A DNA stretch of 32,634 bases from Psychrobacter piechaudii (lineage in GTDB: Bacteria > Pseudomonadota > Gammaproteobacteria > Pseudomonadales > Moraxellaceae): the NCBI RefSeq assembly GCF_900162825.1, contig NZ_FUGE01000238.1, forward strand, positions 1 to 32,634. Direction: 5' to 3'. Positions within the stretch are counted from its first letter, which is position 1. Each line of letters opens with the position of its first letter. Position numbers and translations under genes: made by a program. Positions 6,069 to 16,352 of the stretch are shown here, piece after piece. The notes beneath the pieces were generated by a model. It worked only from the letters and a program-made list of their open reading frames with translations, searched no databases and was not told the DNA's origin.

Positions 6069-7286
6069 TTAAGTCCTAGAAACGGTGTTGTTATCACTGA
6101 CTTCTTTAGACGTTTTAAGATTTAATATATGATAGGCAGTCATCCCTATAGCGACTCCCCAAAAAACTGAACTGATTCCTAAAAACTGCATTCCAGATGC
6201 AGTCGCTAAAAAGGTAATTAATGCAGCATCTTTTTGAGTTTCCTGACTCATTGAAATAGAAACATTACTGCTAATAGCTCCCAGCAAGGCAAGGCCTGCA
6301 AGTGCAGCAACTAGTTCGTCAGGTAATAAGCTAAATAAAGCCACTATACTGCCTGCAAACATGCCTCCTAAGATATAAAAAATCCCATTAGACACCCCGG
6401 CAATATACCGCTTATCTTTTGATTCATGAGCATCCTTACTGGTGCAAAGAGAAGCTGTTATAGCTGCAAGTACTATGGTTATTCCTCCCACTATTGATAC
6501 GGCTAGGGAAGCTAAACTAGTTACCGAAATAATTGGCTTTGCTTCAGTGTCATATCCATTTAGGTGTAGTATTGACATACCCGGCAGAAACTGGCCTGTC
6601 AAGCTAACTATCACAAGTGGAACAGCAAGGTTAAAGACAGCACTCCAAGTCCACTCTGGGGCAATAAAAATAGGTACAGTTAATGCTAGATCTACATCTA
6701 CTTGATTAACTTTACCTAAGAGTAAGCTTAGCGATACTCCGCATAACAATACCCATAGCATCGTATATCTAGGAGAGAATCTCTTAGCAAGCAAATAGAT
6801 TAAGAACATACTTAACACTATAAATGGCATGCTATCTGTAGCTAAAAATAGCCCTATGCCAAACTGGAATAGAATTCCTGCCATCATCCCAGCAGCAATA
6901 CCTTTTGGTATTAACTTCAAAAGCTTATCGAAAGAGCCTGATATTCCTACTAGAAATATTGCTACCGCAGAAATAATGTATCCAGCAACCGCTTCGTTTA
7001 GGCTCATACTTGGGAATAAGGTAACCAGTAGAGCTGTACCTGGAGCAGACCAAGCAGTTATGATTGGAGCTTTATATTTTATAGATAAGAAAATTCCTGA
7101 AATGGCTGCTCCTATAGAGACTCCCCATATCCAAGAGGCCATCATAGAGCTTGAAACGCCAGCCTGCTGGGCTGCCTGGAAGAAAATAATTAAGGGCCCA
7201 GCAAAAGAGATAAGAACAGCTAAAAAACCTGAAACAGTGGCTGAAACTGACCAATCCTCCTTTAAGTCCTGCCACAAACTTGCCAT
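6069..7286 (-). CDS. benE: Benzoate/H+ symporter BenE
   Basis: A very hydrophobic 405-residue protein with about 12 predicted membrane segments, matching the BenE benzoate:H+ symporter family. Features include the N-terminal SVSATVSGFLAVLISFAGP, the AGMMAGILFQFGIG segment, ITAWSAPGTALL, and GGITIVLAAITASLCTS with a conserved tail GVAIGMTAYHILN. The ATG at 7286 is chosen because AAGGAGG lies four bases before it. The frame runs five codons further up to a TTG that lies at that ribosome-binding site. It sits 66 bases after pcaD on the same strand. Two different benzoate transporter families (BenE and BenK) in one cluster is also seen in Acinetobacter. Confidence 0.92.
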   Translation of the reverse strand: MASLWQDLKEDWSVSATVSGFLAVLISFAGPLIIFFQAAQQAGVSSSMMASWIWGVSIGAAISGIFLSIKYKAPIITAWSAPGTALLVTLFPSMSLNEAVAGYIISAVAIFLVGISGSFDKLLKLIPKGIAAGMMAGILFQFGIGLFLATDSMPFIVLSMFLIYLLAKRFSPRYTMLWVLLCGVSLSLLLGKVNQVDVDLALTVPIFIAPEWTWSAVFNLAVPLVIVSLTGQFLPGMSILHLNGYDTEAKPIISVTSLASLAVSIVGGITIVLAAITASLCTSKDAHESKDKRYIAGVSNGIFYILGGMFAGSIVALFSLLPDELVAALAGLALLGAISSNVSISMSQETQKDAALITFLATASGMQFLGISSVFWGVAIGMTAYHILNLKTSKEVSDNNTVSRT

Positions 7287-7352
7287 TTTGCCTCCTTGCA
7301 AAATTAAATGGTTTAAGCTTCCCTGCTCAACCTAAGTATTATTAATATCTAG

Positions 7353-8147
7353 TCAATCTAGCAAAAACTGCTTAACTAATTGCGTAAACCCATCTGCAGA
7401 TTCAATGTTAGCTATATGAGATGCTGAAATTGTTTTAATGACTGCGTTAGTCCCTATCTTATCTCCTAGCCACTTCGCGTCATCAACAGTAGTAACAGGA
7501 TCAAGCTCTCCACCTACAACTAAGGTCGGAACTGTTATTTTTGATACATCTTCACGTAAATCAGCATCTGCTAAAGCCTCACAACATCGGGCATATCCCT
7601 CAGCACTCCCTGCTTTCATCTTAGCGATGAAGCTATTAACGACGGCAGGATTCGAGTTAATAAAATCGGTACTAAACCATCGCCCAGGGGCAGAGTCTGC
7701 TAAATCACTTAGACCTTGCTCGCGTACTTGCTCTGCTCTGGTGTCCCAAGCTTCCTTGTTTCCAATTCTAGCAGCGGTATTACTGACTACTATTTTATTA
7801 AATCGATCTGGTGCATTTATCCCAAGCCACTGACCCGTCATACCACCCATTGAAATACCACAAAAACTCGCCTTATCCACATTAAGAAAATCTAATATGG
7901 TAACGACGTCTTGACCTAAATCATCGATTGCCCATCGATTACTACCTGTACTGCTAGAATCGCCATGGCCTCTAGTGTCATAACAAATAATAAAAAACTT
8001 TGACTTAAGTGCCTCAACTTGAGGTTGCCACATCGATAAATTAGTACCTAATGAATTTGAGAATATTAAGGCTGGATTACTTGAATCTCCATAAGCCTGG
8101 ACATTCAACTCAACACCATCATGACTGGTTACTTTGTAGTTGGTCAT
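7353..8147 (-). CDS. pcaD: 3-oxoadipate enol-lactonase
   Basis: A 264-residue alpha/beta-hydrolase that opens 3-oxoadipate enol-lactone to 3-oxoadipate, the step joining the catechol and protocatechuate branches of the beta-ketoadipate pathway. The nucleophile elbow GISMGG gives Ser99. The probable acid is the Asp in GELDPVTT (about 217) and the base the His in SASHIANIE (about 245). YDTRGHGDSS (56-65) is typical of the fold. Length matches stand-alone PcaD, with no PcaC fusion. AAGGA precedes the ATG. It lies between pcaF (30-base gap) and benE. The acinetobacter-type name catD could equally be used, since this cluster serves catechol. Confidence 0.93.
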   Translation of the reverse strand: MTNYKVTSHDGVELNVQAYGDSSNPALIFSNSLGTNLSMWQPQVEALKSKFFIICYDTRGHGDSSSTGSNRWAIDDLGQDVVTILDFLNVDKASFCGISMGGMTGQWLGINAPDRFNKIVVSNTAARIGNKEAWDTRAEQVREQGLSDLADSAPGRWFSTDFINSNPAVVNSFIAKMKAGSAEGYARCCEALADADLREDVSKITVPTLVVGGELDPVTTVDDAKWLGDKIGTNAVIKTISASHIANIESADGFTQLVKQFLLD

Positions 8148-8177
8148 TACTTTAATTCCTTAGTAAATTTATAATTA

Positions 8178-9410
8178 TTAGACTCTTTCAATAATTATTG
8201 CGATGCCTTGCCCAACACCAATACACATGGTGCACAGGGCATACCGCCCACCCGTTCGAATCAACTCATACATTGCTGTAGTTACAAGACGAGCTCCCGA
8301 AGCACCCAGGGGATGTCCCAAGGCGATAGCTCCCCCATTAGGATTGACACGAGGATCATCATCATCTAATCCTAAATCTCTCATAACAGCTAAACCTTGA
8401 GACGCAAAAGCTTCATTGAGCTCTATCACATCCATTTGCTCAAGAGTTAAGCCTGCTATTTCTAATACTTTTTTCGTTGCAGGTGCTGGAGCAAACCCCA
8501 TAATTCTAGGCTCCACCCCTGCTGTTGCCATAGCAACTATTCTTGCTTTTGGTACAAGACCATTTTTTTCAGCCGCCTCTTTTGAAGCAATTAATAAAGC
8601 ACACGCACCATCATTTACCCCAGAAGCATTTCCTGCCGTAATAGTACCATCGGCTTTAACAAATGGTTTTAGTTTGCTTAAAGCTTCAATTGTCGTAGAA
8701 GGACGAGGGTGTTCATCGGCGGTAATTACTAAATCCTCACCTTTACGCTGAGGTACTGTAACGGAAGTGATTTCAATATCTAGAAAGCCAGCATCTATTG
8801 CTCTAGCTGCTCTCTGCTGGCTCAGTAGTGCAAACTTATCCTGATCCTCTCTACTGATATTGAATTGTTCTGCAACATTTTCAGCCGTTTGCGGCATACT
8901 ATCAACCCCATACATTTTCTCCATTTTAGGGTTAATGAACCGCCAGCCGATCGTTGTATCTTCAACTTTATTATCTCTACTAAAAGCTGCTGTCGCTTTA
9001 GGCATGACAAAGGGTGAGCGCGACATACTCTCCACACCCCCTGCTATTAAAAGTTCTTGTTCACCTGACTTAATAGCTCGAGCGGCTATACCAATACTAT
9101 CCATACCAGAGCCACAAAGCCTATTAATTGTATTACCCGTTACTTCAACAGGTAGACCAGCTAACAAGCCTGACATACGTGCAATATTTCTATTATCCTC
9201 CCCTGCTTGGTTAGCGCAGCCGTAAATGACATCATCAACACTAACCCAGTTAACTTGTGGATTGCGCTTGAGAAGTGCTTTAATCGGAATTGCACCTAAA
9301 TCATCAGTTCGAATGCTGGATAAACTTCCTCCATATCTACCAAAAGGAGTACGGATTGCATCACAGATATAAGCATCGGTGAGTGTAGTATTGAGGCGTA
9401 ACTGAGTCAT
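8178..9410 (-). CDS. pcaF: 3-oxoadipyl-CoA thiolase
   Basis: A 410-residue thiolase cleaving 3-oxoadipyl-CoA with CoA into succinyl-CoA and acetyl-CoA, the last step of the beta-ketoadipate pathway. The catalytic residues are visible: Cys99 in [10 protein letters not shown], His366 in [13 protein letters not shown] and Cys396 in [10 protein letters not shown]. The N-terminal [15 protein letters not shown] is typical of PcaF. Its specificity is inferred from the neighbours pcaIJ upstream and pcaD downstream. The length is about 10 residues longer than usual because of an N-terminal [11 protein letters not shown] extension, but AGGGA supports this ATG. Confidence 0.95.
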   Translation of the reverse strand: MTQLRLNTTLTDAYICDAIRTPFGRYGGSLSSIRTDDLGAIPIKALLKRNPQVNWVSVDDVIYGCANQAGEDNRNIARMSGLLAGLPVEVTGNTINRLCGSGMDSIGIAARAIKSGEQELLIAGGVESMSRSPFVMPKATAAFSRDNKVEDTTIGWRFINPKMEKMYGVDSMPQTAENVAEQFNISREDQDKFALLSQQRAARAIDAGFLDIEITSVTVPQRKGEDLVITADEHPRPSTTIEALSKLKPFVKADGTITAGNASGVNDGACALLIASKEAAEKNGLVPKARIVAMATAGVEPRIMGFAPAPATKKVLEIAGLTLEQMDVIELNEAFASQGLAVMRDLGLDDDDPRVNPNGGAIALGHPLGASGARLVTTAMYELIRTGGRYALCTMCIGVGQGIAIIIERV

Positions 9411-9470
9411 ATGAACATCCCTGTTTGAACCATAGTTAACTGTAGAATTACTTAGTGATATGTTTAGGTA

Positions 9471-10115
9471 TTACCCTAACTTAATAGGTGCTTCAGTCAT
9501 GGCTTGAAGATCATCAATGGTCATACCCTCTACCATATCAATGACTTTTAATCCATCGGGGGTCACATCAATAGTGGCATATTCGGTGTAAATACGATCA
9601 ATACATTTTAACCCAGTAACTGGAAAGGTTAGATTTTTGACAATTTTAGGGTCACCCTTTCTAGTTTGATGAGTCATCATTACATATACTTTTTTAGCAC
9701 CTACTGCTAAATCCATCGCCCCACCAACTGCAGGAATAGCTCCCTTTTTACCAGTACTCCAGTTTGCTAAATCACCATTTTCAGCTACTTGGTAAGCACC
9801 CAACACACATAAATCAATATGCCCACCACGCATCATTGCAAATGAGTCTGCATGATGAAAGTAGCTGCCTCCACGCAGTAAAGTGACATACTGCTTTCCT
9901 GCATTAATTAAGTCTTCATCTTCTTCAATTTCAATAGGAGCAGGCCCCATACCCAATAGCCCATTTTCACTATGTAAGAAGAAGTCTTTATCTGTGGGTA
10001 AGAAGTTTGCAATTTGTGTGGGTTGTCCGATTCCTAAGTTCACATACCAACCTTCAGGTATATCCTTAGCGATAGCTTTAGCCATCTCTTCTTGGCTTCT
10101 GGCAGTAAAACTCAT
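9471..10115 (-). CDS. pcaJ: 3-oxoadipate CoA-transferase subunit B
   Basis: The 214-residue beta subunit of succinyl-CoA:3-oxoadipate CoA-transferase, which activates 3-oxoadipate using succinyl-CoA. The active-site glutamate is Glu50 in FLHSENGLLGMGP, the family signature that carries the CoA thioester intermediate. GGAMDLAVGAKKVYVMMTHQ is also characteristic of subunit B. An AAGGAG box precedes the ATG. It follows pcaI with an 88-base gap and precedes pcaF; the two subunits form a heteromeric enzyme. Confidence 0.95.
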   Translation of the reverse strand: MSFTARSQEEMAKAIAKDIPEGWYVNLGIGQPTQIANFLPTDKDFFLHSENGLLGMGPAPIEIEEDEDLINAGKQYVTLLRGGSYFHHADSFAMMRGGHIDLCVLGAYQVAENGDLANWSTGKKGAIPAVGGAMDLAVGAKKVYVMMTHQTRKGDPKIVKNLTFPVTGLKCIDRIYTEYATIDVTPDGLKVIDMVEGMTIDDLQAMTEAPIKLG

Positions 10116-10203
10116 TTAATAACTCCTTTTATTAACTTTGTGCCGACTAAGTCTAACAAGCGTGTGTACAAGTTATACCTTGCTCTATTAATATTTCGTT
10201 GGG

Positions 10204-10863
10204 CTACACCTCAACAACATGCTGTACAAATATACCTGGTGTAATAATATGTTCTGGGTCAAGGTCACCCAATAAAACGGTTTCATTAACTTGTGCGATT
10301 GTTAAATCAGCAGCCATCGCCATAATTGGACCAAAATTTCTTCCAGTTTTACGATAAACTAAATTTCCCCAACGATCTCCTTTATACGCTTTGATTAAGG
10401 CCACATTCGCTTTTAATGGATATTCGAGCACATAATTCTTACCATCTATCTCTCTGGTTTCTTTATCTTCAGCCAATAAAGTCCCATAGCCTGTAGGTGT
10501 AAAAATTGCACCCAATCCTGAACCTGCAGCTTGTATACGGCAAGCAAGATTGCCCTGCGGCACTAGCTCTAGCTCAATTTTTCCCGCAAGGTATAGCTCA
10601 TCAAAAACATATGAGTCACTTTGTCTAGGAAATGAACAAATCATCTTATCCACTTGACCCGCCTTTAGTAGCGCCGCTAAACCATGGTAGCCATTTCCTG
10701 CATTATTACTAATAATAGTTAAGTTTTTAGCCCCATGCTCTATAAGAGCGTCAATTAATTGAGAGGGCTGACCTGCATTACCGAAGCCACCAATCATGAC
10801 TGTATCGCCATCTTTAATATGACTAATCGCTTGCTGTAAACTTTGTGAGGTTTTATCAATCAT
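10204..10863 (-). CDS. pcaI: 3-oxoadipate CoA-transferase subunit A
   Basis: The 219-residue alpha subunit of 3-oxoadipate CoA-transferase, partner of PcaJ. The CoA-transferase family 1 signature is visible near the N-terminus as MIGGFGNAGQPSQLIDAL (about 23-40), followed by LTIISNNAGNGYHGLAALL and the GNLACRIQAAGSGLGAIFTPTGYGT region. I start at the ATG at 10863; a GTG immediately before it (10866) is an equally placed alternative. AAAGGGA lies upstream. It begins the pca part of the block, 37 bases after benD. Confidence 0.94.
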   Translation of the reverse strand: MIDKTSQSLQQAISHIKDGDTVMIGGFGNAGQPSQLIDALIEHGAKNLTIISNNAGNGYHGLAALLKAGQVDKMICSFPRQSDSYVFDELYLAGKIELELVPQGNLACRIQAAGSGLGAIFTPTGYGTLLAEDKETREIDGKNYVLEYPLKANVALIKAYKGDRWGNLVYRKTGRNFGPIMAMAADLTIAQVNETVLLGDLDPEHIITPGIFVQHVVEV

Positions 10864-10900
10864 CACTAAATCCCTTTATCATATAAAATATTTAGCAGAA

Positions 10901-11692
10901 TCAGGCACCCATACCCTTATCCCCGCCACCTACTGGAAGAATTGTTCCTGTAATATAACTAGCCTCATCTGAAGCTAGAAACAATATTGCATTAACTTGT
11001 TCTTCTATAGTTCCATAGCGCTTCATCAAAGTTGAATCAATAGTTTGATCGACTATTTGCTGATACCAAACTTTTTCATCCTCGGTCATTGGATTACTAT
11101 TTCTTGGGATTTTCCTAGGTGGAGCTTCTGTACCCCCGGTTGCAATAGCATTAACTCTAATGTTTTCAGATGCATGTTCCATTGCAAGACTCACAGTGAT
11201 AGCATTAACACCACCTTTTGCTGCAGAGTATGGAATTCTGTTAACTCCCCGTGTTGCAATAGAAGATATATTAACTATACTCCCACCACCTTGAGATATC
11301 ATTTGAGGTAAAACTGCTCTACAGCCCCATAAAGTTGGATACAAAGACCGATTTATTTCTTTAATAATCTCATCCTCTTGATATTGTTCAAAAGGCTTAG
11401 CCCATATAGTTCCACCGACATTATGAATGGCAACATCTACTCGACCAAAGTGCTCTACTGCCTTGTCAACAACACTCTTAGCCCCACCAAACGACTCTAA
11501 GTCAGATGTAACTACTAAGACTTGACTCCCATTAGACTCAAGTTCATTTGCTACTTGATAGACCAACTCACTACGATCCGCCAGTACCATCATGCCCCCT
11601 TCCTTAGCTATAGCACGAGCAACGCCTTCACCGATACCTTGAGCTGCACCCGTAACAATGCAAACTTTGCCTTCAAATCTATTGTTATTCAT
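10901..11692 (-). CDS. benD: 1,6-dihydroxycyclohexa-2,4-diene-1-carboxylate dehydrogenase (benzoate diol dehydrogenase)
   Basis: A 263-residue short-chain dehydrogenase that oxidises and decarboxylates the cis-diol made from benzoate, giving catechol with NADH formation. The Rossmann motif is TGAAQGIG (14-21), the NVGG segment is at 91-94, and the catalytic residues are Ser143/144, Tyr155 and Lys159 in YSAAKGG. RVNAIATGGTEAPPRK is typical of BenD. It lies 48 bases after benC. The ribosome-binding site is weak (AGG followed by AAAAA), so translation may depend partly on coupling within the operon. Confidence 0.95.
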   Translation of the reverse strand: MNNNRFEGKVCIVTGAAQGIGEGVARAIAKEGGMMVLADRSELVYQVANELESNGSQVLVVTSDLESFGGAKSVVDKAVEHFGRVDVAIHNVGGTIWAKPFEQYQEDEIIKEINRSLYPTLWGCRAVLPQMISQGGGSIVNISSIATRGVNRIPYSAAKGGVNAITVSLAMEHASENIRVNAIATGGTEAPPRKIPRNSNPMTEDEKVWYQQIVDQTIDSTLMKRYGTIEEQVNAILFLASDEASYITGTILPVGGGDKGMGA

Positions 11693-11740
11693 TTTTTAGC
11701 CTATAACTTGAGTCTAATATGGGTTATAAAGTTAATTATC

Positions 11741-12778
<1,038 letters not shown>

Positions 12779-12796
12779 TCATTGCAGTGATTTCTT

Positions 12797-13294
12797 TTAA
12801 ATGTGATATACATCTATCAATTGATGTACGTAGTCATTTTTAAGAACAACATACTTATCCAGGATCTTAGGAGTCTCACCACTCATATCAATCTTATATT
12901 TAGAGAAGCCCCAGTAACTATTTGTTTGATTATATCTGAATGACTTATTCAACCAGTTAAACCTCACTAGCACCACTCCCTTATCCTGTTCTAAAATCTC
13001 AATATTCGAGAGATTATGTGATGTTCTAGTGTCAGGAATCGTTGCCGCTGATCTTTCAGTTTCAATACGGAAAACACGATCTTCTAATCCTCCACGATCA
13101 GGGTAATAGATTAATGAGATCTCTCGTTGAGGATCTGTAACTAATTCACCATCATCATCCCAACTTGGCATCCAAAAAGGACAGTTTTCATCGTAACAAT
13201 CCAGCCACTCTTCCCATTTTTTTTCATCGAGTAGTCTCGCTTCGCGATATAAAAACTGACGAACATTTTCAATATTAATATTTCCACTTTCCAT
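12797..13294 (-). CDS. benB: Benzoate 1,2-dioxygenase small (beta) subunit
   Basis: A 165-residue protein of the ring-hydroxylating dioxygenase beta-subunit family (cystatin-like fold). It has the family opening VRQFLYREARLLDEKKWEEWLDCY, the DENCPFWMPSWDDDG segment and the RIETERSAATIPDTRTSHNLSNI region typical of BenB/XylY. It forms an alpha3beta3 oxygenase with BenA and has no cofactor of its own. AAAGGA precedes the ATG. The gaps to benA (62) and benC (39) are short. Confidence 0.95.
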   Translation of the reverse strand: MESGNINIENVRQFLYREARLLDEKKWEEWLDCYDENCPFWMPSWDDDGELVTDPQREISLIYYPDRGGLEDRVFRIETERSAATIPDTRTSHNLSNIEILEQDKGVVLVRFNWLNKSFRYNQTNSYWGFSKYKIDMSGETPKILDKYVVLKNDYVHQLIDVYHI

Positions 13295-13356
13295 GTTATG
13301 TTCCTTTATTCACACTTTTATCTCTATTTGAGAATTCTTGATATTGATGGCAGCCT

Positions 13357-14730
13357 TTAAGACTCAGTACTATGCTCTTTACTCAAAGCATCTTTCATCA
13401 CATCATGCCAATAGCGATGCTGGATAGTGTATAGACCCTCATCCTCAGTCTTAACTCCACTTAATATTGGCTTTAAGTTAATTGATTCAGCTGCTTCATC
13501 TGCACCCGTTATCCAGTGCTCAGAGCCTCGACACATATCATTCCATTCAAGATTAATACCGTTGTACCCTTCCTGACATGAACGGAACTCTTCTAAATCA
13601 TCAGGTGTTGCCATGCCACTAACGTTAAAGAAATCTTCATATTGACGAATACGTCTTGAACGAGCCTCATCACTCTCACCTTTTGGAGCAATACACCAAA
13701 TAGTTACTTCTGTCTTATCAACAGATAGCGGTCTAAGCATACGAATTTGAGAACTAAACTGATCCATTAAATAAACGTTAGGATATAAGCATAGATTTCG
13801 TGAACGCCCGATCATCCAGTCTGCCATCGCTTCGCCATACTGTTTAATATATTCATCTCGATAGATGTAATTAGGTCTATCTTGTGGATTTTCCCACTGA
13901 GTCCATAAAAGCATGTGTCCATTCTCAAATGAATAGAAACCACCTCCTTGACGTCCCCATTTCCCAGCGTTCATCGCCTTAATCTTGTCTTCTTTAACAG
14001 CTTCTTGCTCTTTACGACGAGCGGTCGTCGCTGCATAGTTCCAATGAACAGCGGAGACATGGTAGCCATCTGCACCATTTTCTGCTTGTAGCTTCCAGTT
14101 TCCATCAAATGTATAAGTTGATGTACCTCTTAGTACTTCAAGCCCTTCTTCAGATTGGTTGACAATGATATCTATAATCTTTGCAGCTTCACCCAACCAC
14201 TCTTCAATTGGTTGAACATCATCATTTAAACTTGCAAATAAAAAGCCTTTATAGTTAGCAAGCTTCACCTTCTTAAGATCATGAGAGCCTTCTTTATTAA
14301 AGCACTCTGGATATCCTGCATTTCTTGGATCTTTTACTTTTAATAGCTTACCTGAGTTATTAAACGTCCAACCGTGGAAAGGACAAGTATATGTAGCCTT
14401 GTTACCTTTTTTATGGCGACATAACTGAGCACCTCTATGAGAGCACGCATTAATCATACAATTCAGTTCACCATCTTTATTCCTTGCAACGATGACAGGC
14501 TGTCTGCCAATATAAGAAGTGTAATAATCATTATTGTTAGGAATTTGACTTTCGTGTGCTAGATAAACCCAGTTGCCTTCGAAAATATGCTTCATTTCTA
14601 GCTCAAACAGCTCTTCATTCGTAAAAGCACTACGATGCAGGCGATAAATTCCTGATTCATGATCTTCAACTAGGAAGTCATCAATACTGATTTCTGATCC
14701 TTCAGGGACAATATTAATACGCTGTTGCAT
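13357..14730 (-). CDS. benA: Benzoate 1,2-dioxygenase large (alpha) subunit
   Basis: A 457-residue catalytic subunit that adds dioxygen to benzoate at carbons 1 and 2. The Rieske [2Fe-2S] ligands are Cys96-X-His98 and Cys116-X2-His119. The mononuclear iron site is visible as Asp221, His224 and His229 in the [12 protein letters not shown] stretch, where Asp221 is the residue bridging neighbouring subunits in the family. Length matches BenA/XylX (about 450-460). AAAGGA precedes the ATG. It opens the ben operon, 154 bases after catA, with a stem-loop in that gap. Specificity for benzoate rather than toluate is inferred from the cluster. Confidence 0.96.
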   Translation of the reverse strand: MQQRINIVPEGSEISIDDFLVEDHESGIYRLHRSAFTNEELFELEMKHIFEGNWVYLAHESQIPNNNDYYTSYIGRQPVIVARNKDGELNCMINACSHRGAQLCRHKKGNKATYTCPFHGWTFNNSGKLLKVKDPRNAGYPECFNKEGSHDLKKVKLANYKGFLFASLNDDVQPIEEWLGEAAKIIDIIVNQSEEGLEVLRGTSTYTFDGNWKLQAENGADGYHVSAVHWNYAATTARRKEQEAVKEDKIKAMNAGKWGRQGGGFYSFENGHMLLWTQWENPQDRPNYIYRDEYIKQYGEAMADWMIGRSRNLCLYPNVYLMDQFSSQIRMLRPLSVDKTEVTIWCIAPKGESDEARSRRIRQYEDFFNVSGMATPDDLEEFRSCQEGYNGINLEWNDMCRGSEHWITGADEAAESINLKPILSGVKTEDEGLYTIQHRYWHDVMKDALSKEHSTES

Positions 14731-14828
14731 AATCTAATTCCTTTGTTATGGCTGCCAAAAGCTAATGTTAGGTAGCTTCAGGACAAACTTTTAAATTACT
14801 AAAATAGTTAAGAGAGTCATATATCTCT

Positions 14829-14859
14829 AAAGCCTAATAACCTTTAGCTATCAGGCTTT
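14829..14859 (-). terminator. Stem-loop between catA and benA (possible attenuator)
   Basis: AAAGCCTAATA and TATCAGGCTTT form an 11-bp stem with one mispair or wobble around a 9-base loop. On the minus strand (gene direction) only three T follow; on the plus strand five follow. It is therefore a poor terminator for cat transcription and may instead be a processing site or partial attenuator separating cat from ben expression. Confidence 0.45.
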
Positions 14860-14884
14860 TTACATTTCTTGAATAACTTGTAAA

Positions 14885-15808
14885 TTATAGTTGTGCGCGA
14901 CGACGCTCAACTTCAGAACCTTGTACTGGCTTATCGATGTCTTTAACTAAGTGAAAGTCAAAGTCAATACTAGCGTATGCTTTATCTAAGCCCTTTTCTT
15001 TCAGTTGAGCAGCATCGTCTACCATCTTCACTTCTGGTACTAGACCTTCTCGACTAGCAAAAGCAAAGTCATCCCATAAATACTCATCACCATCGATATT
15101 AATTTGAGTAGTTACTTTTCTGTATCCTTCCGCACTAGCAAAGAAATGGATATGCGCTGGGCGATGACCATGGCGCCCTAAAGCGTCTAACAGCTTTTTA
15201 ACCATGCCATCATCTGGCACTGAATATCCAAGCGGGACAATACTGCGGAAGCCATAATTGCCATTCTCATCGGTTATGATCGTGCGGCGTAAATTAAACT
15301 CTGATTGTGACTCATCAAAGAAAGAGTAGTTACCTAGACTATTCGCATGCCAAACCTCTACTTGAGCATTTGGAATTGGCTTGCCTGCTTCGTCATATAC
15401 AGTACCTTGCATAAACAGTACAGTCCCATTCTCAAGATCTGTGCCGTCATCTAGTCGAGCAAATCCTTTTTCTACTGGTGCGCCCGCAACATATAGCGGA
15501 CCTTCAATAGTTCGGACTGTTCCTCCATCAAGCCCTGCAGCCTGTAGGTCTTCTTCAATCATCAAGTCCATAAAATGATCTAAGCCTAAGCCTGGTGATA
15601 GTAGACCTGCCTCTTTACCAAGATCAGCAAAGTACTCAACCCCAGCCCAATACTCATCAGCCGTGATATGTAGATCATTAATGGCTTGCATAAGGTCTGT
15701 TAATAAACGCAAGGTAATCTCTTGTACACGAGGATTGACCTTTTCCGGATAGTCAATTTTTCCTTTGATAAATTTTTCAGCTAACTGTTCAATTTGTTTA
15801 CGTTCCAT
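14885..15808 (-). CDS. catA: Catechol 1,2-dioxygenase
   Basis: A 307-residue intradiol dioxygenase that opens catechol to cis,cis-muconate. An N-terminal helical linker domain (about 1-100, used for dimerisation and lipid binding in the family) precedes the beta-sandwich core. The non-haem Fe(III) ligands are all present: Tyr161, Tyr195, His219 and His221, in register with Pseudomonas CatA (162/196/220/222). The core motif WHANSLGNYSFFD reads like catechol, not chlorocatechol, enzymes. An AAGGAG box precedes the ATG. It stands 187 bases after catC, a gap large enough for its own promoter, although I see no clear ATAC-N7-GTAT there. Confidence 0.96.
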   Translation of the reverse strand: MERKQIEQLAEKFIKGKIDYPEKVNPRVQEITLRLLTDLMQAINDLHITADEYWAGVEYFADLGKEAGLLSPGLGLDHFMDLMIEEDLQAAGLDGGTVRTIEGPLYVAGAPVEKGFARLDDGTDLENGTVLFMQGTVYDEAGKPIPNAQVEVWHANSLGNYSFFDESQSEFNLRRTIITDENGNYGFRSIVPLGYSVPDDGMVKKLLDALGRHGHRPAHIHFFASAEGYRKVTTQINIDGDEYLWDDFAFASREGLVPEVKMVDDAAQLKEKGLDKAYASIDFDFHLVKDIDKPVQGSEVERRRAQL

Positions 15809-15995
15809 GTCTACTTCTCCTTGTTAAGTTGCCAGGCTATTTCAATTTAATTCTCATAGCCAAGTACTGTTGTTAAGTAAATATTTATTAAATTTTGGCA
15901 ATACTAAGCCCTTGGCTATAAGTACACCAATTTTTAGTAAAAGAGTTGGGTTGTTTGATTCATACTTAGAGCTTTCTATGAACTCCAGTATTTAT

Positions 15996-16286
15996 CTAGC
16001 TATCATCTTCTCGAATTGATGATGGGTGACGTAATAAGGGTGTGACCTCTACTTTCATGAAAGGGTATAAAGGCAAGGACATCATAATTTCATGTAGCTC
16101 TTGGTTACTTTCAACATCAAAAATACTAAAGTTCGAATACTCTCCAGCTAAGCGCCAAATATGTCTCCACTTACCTTGTTGCTGCAGTTTTTGAGAAATA
16201 GCCTTTTCTTCTGCCTTAAGTTTATCCACTACAGCTGGATCCATCGTTGTAGGAATAAGTACATCCATGCGTACGTGAAATAACAT
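15996..16286 (-). CDS. catC: Muconolactone delta-isomerase
   Basis: A 96-residue protein with the typical MLFHVRMDVLIP opening and HPSSIR C-terminus of muconolactone isomerase, a small protein that forms decamers. It converts muconolactone to 3-oxoadipate enol-lactone. Its length equals the family standard (96). An AAAAGGAG box precedes the ATG. It lies 66 bases after catB, with catA next. Confidence 0.96.
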   Translation of the reverse strand: MLFHVRMDVLIPTTMDPAVVDKLKAEEKAISQKLQQQGKWRHIWRLAGEYSNFSIFDVESNQELHEIMMSLPLYPFMKVEVTPLLRHPSSIREDDS

Positions 16287-16352
16287 TACGATCTCCTTTT
16301 CATTAATCTATTTTTTGATGGTTTGGTTCCTATAATTAAAAGTGTTACTAGG

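Noticed and set aside
6829-7335. Plus-strand 168-codon frame opposite benE
   Set aside because: It lies entirely antisense to a clear BenE gene, has no recognisable motif, and is composed as expected from the reverse of a hydrophobic coding sequence.
8860-9225. Plus-strand 121-codon frame opposite pcaF
   Set aside because: Antisense shadow of the thiolase gene; no ribosome-binding site or motif. The same applies to frames opposite pcaD, catB and both P-type ATPases.
14885-15808. Chlorocatechol dioxygenase, suggested by the maleylacetate reductase remnant
   Set aside because: Length, linker domain and core sequence match ordinary CatA, and catB/catC/benABCD are of benzoate type. The remnant more likely belonged to a neighbouring pathway.
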